Below, one piece after another: positions 24,371 through 33,197 of a DNA stretch of 64,000 bases. The notes beneath the pieces were generated by a model that worked only from the letters and a program-made list of their open reading frames with translations, was not told where the DNA came from and searched no databases. Position numbers and translations under genes: made by a program. Origin of the DNA: Salinisphaera hydrothermalis C41B8 (GTDB lineage Bacteria; Pseudomonadota; Gammaproteobacteria; Nevskiales; Salinisphaeraceae); assembly GCF_000732535.1 (NCBI RefSeq), contig NZ_APNK01000008.1, positions 1-64,000 on the forward strand. The letters are read 5' to 3'. Within the stretch, counting starts at the first letter, position 1; each line of letters opens with the position of its first letter.

Positions 24371-25960
24371 ATGCAGGAAATCCTCTCACTTGTCCTGGGG
24401 CAACTGCGCAATATCTGGCGATTTCGCTGGATCGCGCTGGGTATTGCCTGGGTGATCGCTATCGTCGGCTGGCTGTATGTCTACAGCCTGCCCGACGAGT
24501 ACAGTTCGTCCGCCCGGGTGCATATCGATACCAAGTCGGCGATCGATCCGTTGCTGAGTGGTATGGCTGTCACGCCGAACGCGGATCAGGAGGTCAGCCT
24601 GCTGATTCGTACGGTACTCAGCCGCCCGCACCTTCGAGACATCGCACGCGCGACCGGCCTTGACCTCAAGGTCACCACGCCGGAGCAAGAGCAGGCGCTC
24701 ATCGAAGGGCTGCAGAAGCGCCTGACGCTCACCAATACGGGGGGGGGCACCGATCTATATACGATCAGCTACACCAGTTCCCAGCCCAAGCTCGCGCAAT
24801 CGGTCGTGCAGCAGGTCATGAGCATCATGACCACCATGAACCTGTCCAACAAAAACGGAGGCGATACGACGCAGGCGGTGTCGTTTCTGAATAACGAGGT
24901 CGACAAGTACAAGCAAAAGCTCAATGAAACGGAGCAGAAGCTAGCCGATTTCAAGAAAAACCACGCCGAGTTGATGCCGGGTACCGACGACTACGTGAGC
25001 CAGGTTCAGAAACTCAACGCCAATATCGACTCGCTCCAGGACCAGTTGTCGACCGCGCGCGACCGCAAGGCCAATATTCTTCAGCGGATGCGTTCCGGAG
25101 GCGGGGGCGGTGCAACGGTGACGCCGGCGCGCAGTCAACAGATCCAACGTATCGACAGTCAGCTCGACGCTGAACAGCAGAAGCTCTCTGATCTGTTGAC
25201 GAAATACACGCCGAAGCATCCCGACGTCATCGATGCCAAGCGTCAGATCGCGGCACTCAAGCAGCGCCGCAGCGATACGCTCGCGCAGTTGCGTGCGCAT
25301 CCGAGCGAGATCCAGGCCCCGGCGGGCGCCTCGTCCGGCGGCGGAGGCGGCGGCAATCAGCTTTCGGGCCAACTCAACGATACCGAAGTGAAGATCAGCA
25401 CGCTGGAGTCTTCACTCGAGCGTAAACAGTCTCAGCTCAAAAAGCTGCAGGCCGGGGCCGATTCGATGAACGATGCCCAAGCCCAGCTGGCCGAGTTGAG
25501 CCGTAACTATGAAGTCACGCGCGACCAGTACGAGAAGCTCTTGTCGCGTTTATACAGTGCGCGGCTGTCGACCGATGTGCAGAACGACAGCAATGCGCTC
25601 CAGTTTCGCGTCATCGACCCGCCGGAAGTGCCGGCCGAACCGTCCGGCCCGAAACGGCTGATACTCATGGCGATGGCTCTGGTCGGAGCGCTGATCGCAG
25701 GCCTGGCTTTCGCGTGGTTTCTGGCGCAGATCCGTCCCGTGTTCTCCAGTCGCCGCGATCTGACCGAGGCCACCGGGTTTCCGGTGATCGGCTCGGTCAG
25801 TCTCGCGCTCAGTCCCGCGCAGCGGGCCGACCGGCGACGTTCCATCGTCGTGTTTTTCGTCTGTTGTATATCGCTGCTGATCGGCTTTGCTGCGGCGGTA
25901 GCGCTGATACCGGTCGGCGTGCATTGGGTCCCGAACATCGTGTCCGGACAGGTGCTATGA
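24371..25960 (+). CDS. Polysaccharide chain-length determinant (Wzz-type, XrtA-associated)
   Basis: 529 residues. A Wzz domain with transmembrane helix at about 20–40 leads to a long periplasmic coiled coil (KQKLNETEQKLADFKKNHAE and later repeats). Then comes the family's Pro-rich segment (PPEVPAEPSGPKR) and a second helix at about 435–455; a further hydrophobic helix lies near 495–515. A Gly-rich break (SSGGGGGG) interrupts the coiled coil near residue 320. It sets polymer length together with the tyrosine kinase, whose ATG overlaps its stop (ATGA at 25957). Confidence 0.93.
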   Translation: MQEILSLVLGQLRNIWRFRWIALGIAWVIAIVGWLYVYSLPDEYSSSARVHIDTKSAIDPLLSGMAVTPNADQEVSLLIRTVLSRPHLRDIARATGLDLKVTTPEQEQALIEGLQKRLTLTNTGGGTDLYTISYTSSQPKLAQSVVQQVMSIMTTMNLSNKNGGDTTQAVSFLNNEVDKYKQKLNETEQKLADFKKNHAELMPGTDDYVSQVQKLNANIDSLQDQLSTARDRKANILQRMRSGGGGGATVTPARSQQIQRIDSQLDAEQQKLSDLLTKYTPKHPDVIDAKRQIAALKQRRSDTLAQLRAHPSEIQAPAGASSGGGGGGNQLSGQLNDTEVKISTLESSLERKQSQLKKLQAGADSMNDAQAQLAELSRNYEVTRDQYEKLLSRLYSARLSTDVQNDSNALQFRVIDPPEVPAEPSGPKRLILMAMALVGALIAGLAFAWFLAQIRPVFSSRRDLTEATGFPVIGSVSLALSPAQRADRRRSIVVFFVCCISLLIGFAAAVALIPVGVHWVPNIVSGQVL

Positions 25961-26829
25961 GTATTGTCGAAAAAGCCGCCGAACGGCTGAAACGCCAGGA
26001 ACGGCGGCGGCCGGTTGCTACGTTCGAAGACGAGACTTTCAACGACCAATACGCTTTCGAATCGCGCGAGCCGGGCCAGCGGGAGCCGTTGGAGCTCGAC
26101 GATGTGCGGTTGCGACGGGTCGGATTGTTGCCACCGGAATCCATGGCGCAATGGATCGGTCGTGAGTTGCAGCGTATTAAACGGCCGATACTCAACGCCT
26201 TGAACGCCGAGGCGCCGATAGACGCCCCACCGGCCAATCGGATTATGGTGACGAGCGCCAACCCGGGCGAGGGCAAGAGTTTTACGACCTTTAATCTGGC
26301 CATGAGCCTGGCCAACGAGCTCGATCACTCGGTGCTGCTCATCGATGGCGACGTGGCGAAGCCGGGCATCAGTCGTAGTCTGGGGCTGGAGCGCGAGCCG
26401 GGGTTGATGCACCTGCTGACGCATGCGGATGCCGATCCGGAGGCGTGCGTCGTGCCCACGAGCGAGCCTCGGCTTTCGATTCTGCCCGCGGGGCGTCGCA
26501 GCCGCCGCGCTGCAGAAAGCCTATCCAGTCGGCGGATGCGGTCCGTGCTCGACGAGCTGTCAGCCGATCCGGCCCGAATCCTGTTGTTCGACTCCGCGCC
26601 GTTACTGGCCACCGCCGAATCCCAATCTTTGGCGGTGAACGTGGGTCAGATACTCATGGTCGTGCGTGCCGAGCACACTGAAAAACGGGCAGTCGAGGCC
26701 GCGCTGTCGCTGATCGAACCGGCGGCGGCCGAGATCAGTCTGATTCTGAGCCAAGGGCATCAGCTGTTTGGCGAACGTCATGCCGGCTACTACGGGATGT
26801 ATCCGGCGGAGCCGGATCGATCGGAGTAA
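25957..26829 (+). CDS. XrtA-associated BY-type tyrosine-protein kinase
   Basis: 290 residues from the ATG overlapping the previous stop. It has an N-terminal linker and a P-loop kinase domain. Walker A is GEGKS at 104–108, in SANPGEGKSFTTFNLAMSLA. Walker A' is LLIDGDVAKPG with Asp130 and Asp132, and Walker B is RILLFDSAPLL. A short tail HAGYYGMYPAEP holds three tyrosines, a likely autophosphorylation cluster. Separated from its membrane activator (the preceding Wzz-type protein), as in Gram-positive-like CpsC/CpsD pairs. It cycles phosphorylation to regulate chain length and export. Confidence 0.93.
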   Translation: MSIVEKAAERLKRQERRRPVATFEDETFNDQYAFESREPGQREPLELDDVRLRRVGLLPPESMAQWIGRELQRIKRPILNALNAEAPIDAPPANRIMVTSANPGEGKSFTTFNLAMSLANELDHSVLLIDGDVAKPGISRSLGLEREPGLMHLLTHADADPEACVVPTSEPRLSILPAGRRSRRAAESLSSRRMRSVLDELSADPARILLFDSAPLLATAESQSLAVNVGQILMVVRAEHTEKRAVEAALSLIEPAAAEISLILSQGHQLFGERHAGYYGMYPAEPDRSE

Positions 26830-26833
26830 TTTC

Positions 26834-28726
26834 ATGTCGCCAGCGCGCCTCATTCCCTTGTGCGACCCGGTCGGTGGTCTGGTGCGTCGCGCGACCTGTG
26901 TTCGTGTTTGTGTAGTCGCCATGCCGCTGGCTCTGGCTTTGAGTGGTCATGCCTTGGCCGCGGATGCCAACGCCGGCGGTAGCGGCGCGAGTAGCGGTGG
27001 TGTGAGTGGTGCCAGTGGCGGCGGCGCCGTCGTATCCGGCAGCAGCAGCGGGACCGGCACCTCGTCGTCCGGTCAAAATCCTTATGAAGACAACCGCCCC
27101 GTGGTTATCGGCGGTTCGAACAGTAACGACTATTCGTTAAGCGGAGCCGGAACCAGCAACCCGCTTGGATTCGCCAGTGGCTTTGCGCCATCCGGCTGCG
27201 CACCTAGCCTGAGCTTCGGCAACGTGGCCGACGCCGAGACGGCTTCGGTGATGGATCAGCCGTCGTCCCCGCAGCGCTCTGCCGGTCGTTATATCCAGGC
27301 TTCGGTCTCGGGCTCGGAGACCTATACCGATAACCTCAATCTGGATTCGAGTCATCGGCAATCGGATTTCGTCACCACGGTGGCGCCGCGTATCGATGCC
27401 TGTTCCTCGACCGGTCGTATCCGGGGCCAGGCGAGTTATCAGCTCGAGGGCGTGGTGTATGCCAATCACGGCCATTACAACGATGTCTACAACGATCTCC
27501 AGGGCAGCACGACGATCGACCTGATTGAAAACCATCTGTATCTGGATGCGGATACCGAATACGGCCAGCAGGTGATCGATCCCGCGGTCGGCTATTCGAA
27601 CTCCAACATCATCCGTCCGAACGACAACAAAACCTCCGCCTGGCAGACCAATCTCAGTCCGTACTTCGTTCAGTCGCTCGGCTTGCTGGGGCAGGGCATG
27701 CTGCGTTACCGCTACGGGCGTTCGATTTACGGTGATCGCAGCGTGCCGGACACGACCGTGCAAAGCGTGGCGGCGAGTCTGAACAGCCCGGATAAAGTCG
27801 AGCCGTACAGCTGGCAGGCACAGGTCATCACCCAGGCGGTCAAAAGTTCGGGCGGCGATCAACAGCGTTTCCTCGACCAGTTCCGACAGATCTTCGGCAA
27901 CGATGCCTTGCCACCGGGTTACAGCAATCCGAACCAAAATCAGCACTTCGACAGCGCCACGCTGCAGCTTGGTTATCGAGTGTCTCCAACGCTGACGCTC
28001 ACGACCCTGGGCGGCGTCGAAGACAAATATCGCAACAATGGCAAGAACGACCGTTGGTCGGCGCCACGCTGGCAGGTCGGCGCGCGTTGGGCCAGTGGCA
28101 CGAATTCTCTGGAAGTCAATTACGGCCATCGTTTCTACGGGCCGAGCTATTCGCTGTCGGCTTCACACCATGGCCGTGTGATCGATCTTTCGCTGTCGTA
28201 CACGGAGGATCCGTCTTCACCGGGACTCGATGCGCTCAACAATACCGGCAACGGCTATACGTTTGGCTCGGTCGGCTCGATCGGCGATCTACTGGGTGGT
28301 AACGGCAGCGGCTATAACGGCACCAATTCGCTGCTTGACCGCGGCGTCTATGTGCGAAAGCGGTGGCAGGGGCGTATCGGTTTCGATACGGCGCTGACCC
28401 AGACCGAAATCACGGGCTACTCTCAGCGCGAGAACTATCAAGCGCCGGGTGTGCCGGATAGTCGCCGGCACGGCATCGAGATCGATACGCGTTACGCCGT
28501 CCGTCCGCGAACGAGTATCGTGCCCTCCGCGAGCTGGGATCATTACGAGGGCGGCTTCGATACCGTTTCCAGTTCCGACGACTACACGGCCGGTGTCTCC
28601 GTGGTGCGTGCGATTTCACGTAGCGCCGAGGCGGCCATCGGCTACTCTCGACAATGGCGTAACGATGGCAACGGATACGGCTATCGTGAAAATCGCGTCA
28701 CGCTGCAATTTCGTAAAGCGTTCTAG
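26834..28726 (+). CDS. Outer-membrane beta-barrel protein, PEP-CTERM system associated
   Basis: 630 residues; GGAG seven bases before the ATG at 26834 supports the start. Signal peptide ends near residue 42 (HALA|AD). A Gly/Ser-rich stretch follows to about residue 80. The remainder, from about 165, is alternating amphipathic strands ending in a terminal aromatic (LQFRKAF), as in outer-membrane barrels. It corresponds to the uncharacterised family found next to the kinase and ATPase in exosortase A loci. A role as the outer-membrane export or anchoring component is plausible but unproven. Four bases separate it from the kinase gene. Confidence 0.88.
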   Translation: MSPARLIPLCDPVGGLVRRATCVRVCVVAMPLALALSGHALAADANAGGSGASSGGVSGASGGGAVVSGSSSGTGTSSSGQNPYEDNRPVVIGGSNSNDYSLSGAGTSNPLGFASGFAPSGCAPSLSFGNVADAETASVMDQPSSPQRSAGRYIQASVSGSETYTDNLNLDSSHRQSDFVTTVAPRIDACSSTGRIRGQASYQLEGVVYANHGHYNDVYNDLQGSTTIDLIENHLYLDADTEYGQQVIDPAVGYSNSNIIRPNDNKTSAWQTNLSPYFVQSLGLLGQGMLRYRYGRSIYGDRSVPDTTVQSVAASLNSPDKVEPYSWQAQVITQAVKSSGGDQQRFLDQFRQIFGNDALPPGYSNPNQNQHFDSATLQLGYRVSPTLTLTTLGGVEDKYRNNGKNDRWSAPRWQVGARWASGTNSLEVNYGHRFYGPSYSLSASHHGRVIDLSLSYTEDPSSPGLDALNNTGNGYTFGSVGSIGDLLGGNGSGYNGTNSLLDRGVYVRKRWQGRIGFDTALTQTEITGYSQRENYQAPGVPDSRRHGIEIDTRYAVRPRTSIVPSASWDHYEGGFDTVSSSDDYTAGVSVVRAISRSAEAAIGYSRQWRNDGNGYGYRENRVTLQFRKAF

Positions 28727-28728
28727 CC

Positions 28729-29928
28729 GTGTACGAGGATTTCTACAAGCTCCAGGCGCGACCGTTCCAGCTGATGCCGGATCCGCGGCGGCTGTTTGAA
28801 ACGGCCAGCCATACGCGGGGACTGTCGTATCTGATCTACGGGCTCGAGCGAGGCGAGGGGTTCGTGGTCGTGACCGGCCCGGTGGGCACGGGCAAGACCC
28901 TGCTTCTGCAAGTGCTTTTGGAGCAGATCAAGACACGTCATCTGCTCGTGGCCCGCGTGGCCATGGCCAATGTGGATGCCGATAACGTCGTGGCTACCGT
29001 GGCGGCGGCGTTCGGTGTCCCGGTACGAGGGTTGGCCAAATACGAGATGCTCGACAACCTCGTCGGCAAACTGTCGGCCGCACGCAACCGGCGCGCCTTG
29101 CTGATCGTCGACGAGGCTCAGACCTGCAGCACGGCGGCGCTCGAGGAGCTGCGCATCGTATCGAACCTGCAGGCGCGGGGGCAGGCGTTGGTGCAAGTGG
29201 TGCTGGTCGGGCAGAGCGAACTTCGCGATCTGCTCATGCGTCCGGCGATGTCGCATCTGCGGCAACGCGTCGTCGCTTCGTATCATTTGGAACCGTTGGC
29301 CGCCGATGAGGTGCCGGGCTATATCGAGCATCGGCTGAATACGGTCGGCTGGCGTGCCGATCGGCTTTCGTTCGGGCCCGGTGTCTACGATCGCGTCTAC
29401 GAATGGTCGGGCGGCATTCCGCGCCGTATCAACCAGATCATGGATCGGTTGCTATTGCTGGGCTATCTGGAAGAAAAGCGCGAACTCACCCGGTCGGATC
29501 TGGATACTGCAATCGACGAGTTCCAGGCCGAATTCGCCAGCGACGGGCTGGTTTACGACGGCGCGCCTGGCGAAGCCCTGCAATCGGACGCGCCGCCGAC
29601 GTCGCCGCAGCTGGATCCGCTTCTGGAACGTGTTGCCGCGGTCGAACGCGCGTTGCGGGCAGCTTACGGCGAAGAACGCGTAGCCGAGTTGATGCGCCAT
29701 CACGAAACGAGTGCCGCGCATCGTGAGTTGGTCGACGCGATTCTGCGTGTCGAACGTCTCGAGGCCACCATGCAGGATTTGGTGCCCGAGACCGCCACGG
29801 CGCCGGAGCCGGTTGCGCAGACTACTGCGGCGCACACGGAATGGCCCGAAAACGATCGACGCACGCTCCCCCCGGCCGCGCCGGGCTCGGCGGCGTATAA
29901 ACTTCGGCGTTTGTTTAACCGGGAGTGA
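28729..29928 (+). CDS. Putative secretion ATPase, PEP-CTERM locus type
   Basis: 399 residues from a GTG two bases after the preceding stop. An ExeA/GspA-like AAA ATPase: Walker A GPVGTGKT at 50–57, Walker B ALLIVDEAQT near 124–133, and the sensor-like GQSELRDLL. The opening MYEDFYKLQARPFQLMPDPR is typical of this family. The C-terminal 120 residues are acidic and poorly conserved. Expected to be cytoplasmic or membrane-associated and to power part of the export machine. No membrane helix is evident. Confidence 0.92.
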   Translation: MYEDFYKLQARPFQLMPDPRRLFETASHTRGLSYLIYGLERGEGFVVVTGPVGTGKTLLLQVLLEQIKTRHLLVARVAMANVDADNVVATVAAAFGVPVRGLAKYEMLDNLVGKLSAARNRRALLIVDEAQTCSTAALEELRIVSNLQARGQALVQVVLVGQSELRDLLMRPAMSHLRQRVVASYHLEPLAADEVPGYIEHRLNTVGWRADRLSFGPGVYDRVYEWSGGIPRRINQIMDRLLLLGYLEEKRELTRSDLDTAIDEFQAEFASDGLVYDGAPGEALQSDAPPTSPQLDPLLERVAAVERALRAAYGEERVAELMRHHETSAAHRELVDAILRVERLEATMQDLVPETATAPEPVAQTTAAHTEWPENDRRTLPPAAPGSAAYKLRRLFNRE

Positions 29929-29933
29929 GCCTC

Positions 29934-30845
29934 GTGACGGCCCTCGACTGGCATCCGCAATCGATGCCCAAACCCACGTGTATCAACGCCAATGCCATGA
30001 CGGTCGACGTGGAAGAATACTTCCAGGTATCGGCCTTCGAGCAGCATATCGGCTTCGAGCAATGGGCGCGCATGCCCTCGCGGGTCGAGGCCAGCACCGA
30101 TCGCATTCTGGCCATGTTCGAACTCGCGAATGTGCGGGCGACATTTTTTACCCTGGGCTGGGTCGCCGAACGCCATCCTGGCTTGATCCGCCGCATTGTG
30201 GATGCCGGCCATGAGCTCGCCAGTCACGGCCAGAATCACGTGCGTGTGATCAATCAGGATCGCAAGACGTTCGGAGCGGATATCCGCAAGGCCAAGGCCG
30301 TACTCGAGGAGACGGGCGGGCAGGCCGTCCGCGGCTATCGCGCGGCCAGCTTCTCGATTGGCGCGACGAATCTCTGGGCGCTGGATGAATTGGCCGAAGC
30401 GGGATACGACTACAGTTCCAGCATTTACCCTGGAACCCACGATGCGTACGGCATGCCCGAAGCACCGCGATTCCCGTTTCGGCCGCGACCCGGCGGGCTG
30501 CTCGAAATCCCGGTGACGACCGTGGATGTCGGCGGGCGGCGCTTGCCCTGTGCCGGCGGTGGTTTTTTTCGGCTGTATCCCTATCGGGCGACCCGCGCCG
30601 CGCTGCGCCGCGTCAATCGCCGAGACGGTCAGCCCACGATTTTCTATTTCCATCCTTGGGAAATCGATCCCGAGCAGCCACGCGTGCCCGGCCTAGACGC
30701 CAAGCGCCGTTTTCGCCACTACCTCAATATTGACCGGGTCGAACCCCGGCTGCGACGCCTCCTGACCGATTTCCGCTGGGACCGTATGGACCGAGTTTTT
30801 CCCGTGAACGCCGAATCCGATTGGCCAACCGCGAGCCCTGCATGA
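29934..30845 (+). CDS. XrtA-system polysaccharide deacetylase
   Basis: 303 residues from the GTG at 29934, which has GGGAG at 29921–29925 at good spacing; the GTG at 29925 is also in frame. NodB-type carbohydrate esterase family 4 fold: the metal/catalytic Asp is in MTVDVEEYFQ, the metal-binding histidines are in ASHGQNHVRV, and the C-terminal FYFHPWEIDPEQPR is characteristic. It removes N-acetyl groups from the polymer. No signal peptide is seen, so cytoplasmic or inner-face action is likely, as in other exosortase A loci. Its stop overlaps the FemAB gene start (ATGA). Confidence 0.93.
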   Translation: MTALDWHPQSMPKPTCINANAMTVDVEEYFQVSAFEQHIGFEQWARMPSRVEASTDRILAMFELANVRATFFTLGWVAERHPGLIRRIVDAGHELASHGQNHVRVINQDRKTFGADIRKAKAVLEETGGQAVRGYRAASFSIGATNLWALDELAEAGYDYSSSIYPGTHDAYGMPEAPRFPFRPRPGGLLEIPVTTVDVGGRRLPCAGGGFFRLYPYRATRAALRRVNRRDGQPTIFYFHPWEIDPEQPRVPGLDAKRRFRHYLNIDRVEPRLRRLLTDFRWDRMDRVFPVNAESDWPTASPA

Positions 30846-31876
30846 GTGCGGCTGCTTTGCACATTCGTACGCTGGACCACGACAACGCGGCCTGGGAGGC
30901 TTTCGTCGCCGCGAGCCCCGCGGCAACATTCTTCCACCGGGCCGGATGGAAGGAGGTCATCGAGCGCGCCTTCGGCCATCGCTGCTATTTCCTCTATGCC
31001 GAGCGTGACGGCCGGATCGAGGGCATTCTGCCCCTGGTTCATGTCAAGAGCCGACTGTTCGCGAATGCTCTGATTTCGACGCCCTTCTGCGTGTACGGCG
31101 GAGTGGTTGCCGATACGGCCGAGGCCGAGTCGGCGTTGTATACCGAGGCCTGCGCGCGCGCCGATGCGCTCGGCGTCGATTATTTCGAATCGCGCGAGCG
31201 TGCGCCGCGACACGAAGCCTGGCCACGCAAGGATTTGTACTACACGTTTCGCCGCGAACTCGCCGATAACGACGACGACAACCTCCAGCGCATCCCACGC
31301 AAGCAGCGGGCCGTGGTGCGTAAGGGCATCAAGAACGGGCTGACCTGGTCGATCGACAAGGATATCGATCGTCTTTATCCGCTGTATGCGTACAACCTGC
31401 GCAGTCTGGGCACGCCGGTGTTCTCTCAGAAATACATGCGCGAATTGCTGCGGGTGTTCGGGCGCGACTGCGACGTATTGACCGTTACGCACGAAGGCGA
31501 GGCCGTGGCAGCGGTGCTCAATTTCTATTTTCGTGACGAAGTATTGCCTTACTACTCCGGCGCGGGCCCCAGTGCGCGCGATCTCAAGGCTAACGATTAT
31601 CTCTACTGGGCGCTGATGCAACATGCCGTCGCCCGGGGTGCCCGCGTGTTCGACTTCGGCCGCAGTAAAACCGACACCGGGCCGTATCATTTCAAACGCC
31701 ACTGGGGCTTCGAGCCGCAACCGCTGGCTTATGAATACTACCTGTCGGGGATGGACGCCATGCCTGATATCAGCCCGAACAATCCGAAATACGCGATGTT
31801 CATCAAGGCCTGGCAGAGGCTGCCGCTGCCGGTCACACGGGTTGTCGGTCCGTGGCTATCCAAGGATCTGGGTTAG
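30842..31876 (+). CDS. FemAB-related GNAT-fold protein, PEP-CTERM system associated
   Basis: 344 residues, with the ATG overlapping the deacetylase stop. Two GNAT-like halves can be seen (ILPLVHVKSRLFANALIST and VAAVLNFYFRDEVLPYYSGA). The C-terminal VFDFGRSKTDTGPYHFKRHWG is conserved in this exosortase-linked family. FemAB proteins transfer amino acids from aminoacyl-tRNA, and this branch may modify the polysaccharide or its amino sugars exposed by the neighbouring deacetylase. The substrate is not known. A 91-bp gap then precedes the sugar transferase. Confidence 0.91.
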   Translation: MSAAALHIRTLDHDNAAWEAFVAASPAATFFHRAGWKEVIERAFGHRCYFLYAERDGRIEGILPLVHVKSRLFANALISTPFCVYGGVVADTAEAESALYTEACARADALGVDYFESRERAPRHEAWPRKDLYYTFRRELADNDDDNLQRIPRKQRAVVRKGIKNGLTWSIDKDIDRLYPLYAYNLRSLGTPVFSQKYMRELLRVFGRDCDVLTVTHEGEAVAAVLNFYFRDEVLPYYSGAGPSARDLKANDYLYWALMQHAVARGARVFDFGRSKTDTGPYHFKRHWGFEPQPLAYEYYLSGMDAMPDISPNNPKYAMFIKAWQRLPLPVTRVVGPWLSKDLG

Positions 31877-31967
31877 TGCGTTGCAATAACCGACGGCGCC
31901 TGAACGGCGACGCACGGCTCGCCCCGATGACCGGGCGTCATCTCAACACGCCTTAGTGCAAGCGCCC

Positions 31968-33197
31968 ATGGCCGAATTGCTTTACCTCTGTCACCGCATT
32001 CCCTATCCGCCGAATAAGGGCGACAAGATTCGGGCCTTCAATTGGTTACGTGCTCTGGCGCGTCGGCATACGGTCCACTTGGGCAGTTTTGTTGACGATC
32101 CGGACGATTGGTCGTATGCGGATGCGCTGGCGCGTTGGTGCGAATCAGTCCGTCTGCGCCCACTCGCGCCGCGTTGGGCCAAGCTGCGGAGTTTGTCCGG
32201 TGTCGTTCGTGGCGAGGCGTTGAGTTTCGCCTATTATCGGGATGGGGGCATGCAGGCCTGGGTGGATCGGCTCATGCAGGAACGCGCTATCGACGCCGTG
32301 CTGGTGTTTTCGTCAACCATGGCACCGTATGTTGCCCGCTACGATCATGTTCGGCGCATACTCGATTTCGTCGACGTGGATTCCGATAAGTGGGCGCAAT
32401 ATGCGGTCCACGCGCGGGCGCCCATGCGCTGGATCTATGCGCGTGAGGCCAAGGCTCTCGCGGCCGGTGAACGCCGACTCGCACGCGCATTCGATGCCAG
32501 CGTTTTCGTGTCAGCCGCGGAGGCCGATTTTTTCCGGCGCATCGCGCCCGATTGCAGCACCCGCGTTCATGCCATAGCCAATGGTGTGGACGCGGATTAT
32601 TTCGATCCCGGTGGCTCTTATCCGGACCCCGCGCGGGGTGATGCGCATATCGTGTTCACTGGCGCGATGGACTATGGCGCCAACGTCGATGCGGTGTGCT
32701 GGTTCGTCGAAGAGGTGTTTGATCGCGTCCGGGCGGTGGTTCCCGAGGCCCGGTTCACGATTGTAGGCACCCGCCCGACGCGTCAGGTCCGAGCGCTGGC
32801 GCAGCGTGACGGTATCGAGGTCACGGGCGCGGTGCCCGATGTTCGTCCTTACCTGGCCCATGCGCGGCTCGCGGTGGCCCCCATGCGTATTGCACGTGGG
32901 CTGCAGAACAAGGTGCTCGAAGCGTTATCCATGTCGCTGCCGGTCGTATTGACGCCCCAGGCCGCGGCGGGATTGGAGAATGGGACCGGCGCCGCCTGCG
33001 ATGTCGCGGACACGCCCGGTGCATTCGCCGAAGCGGTTATTGCGCGTTTGACGAGCGCGCCGGACGACGACACGCGTGGCGCGGCCCGCGCCTATGTGCT
33101 GGCCCACTATGCATGGGACGCGCGCTCTGCCGAACTGGATCGGCTGCTCACGGCGTCGCACGAGAGCGCCGGGCCTGGGATGGAGACCCGACAATGA
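31968..33197 (+). CDS. Glycosyltransferase family 4, PEP-CTERM/EpsH1-associated (type 1)
   Basis: 409 residues from the ATG at 31968; a GTG at 31956 is the alternative. The N-terminus LLYLCHRIPYPPNKGDKIRAFNW is diagnostic for this exosortase-linked transferase. The GT-B donor half has VPEARFTIVGTRP, EVTGAVPDVRPYLAHARLAV and the E-x7-E-like RGLQNKVLEALSMSLPVV. Transfers a sugar from an NDP-sugar to the lipid-linked repeat unit in the cytoplasm. Its stop overlaps the exosortase start by four bases. Confidence 0.93.
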   Translation: MAELLYLCHRIPYPPNKGDKIRAFNWLRALARRHTVHLGSFVDDPDDWSYADALARWCESVRLRPLAPRWAKLRSLSGVVRGEALSFAYYRDGGMQAWVDRLMQERAIDAVLVFSSTMAPYVARYDHVRRILDFVDVDSDKWAQYAVHARAPMRWIYAREAKALAAGERRLARAFDASVFVSAAEADFFRRIAPDCSTRVHAIANGVDADYFDPGGSYPDPARGDAHIVFTGAMDYGANVDAVCWFVEEVFDRVRAVVPEARFTIVGTRPTRQVRALAQRDGIEVTGAVPDVRPYLAHARLAVAPMRIARGLQNKVLEALSMSLPVVLTPQAAAGLENGTGAACDVADTPGAFAEAVIARLTSAPDDDTRGAARAYVLAHYAWDARSAELDRLLTASHESAGPGMETRQ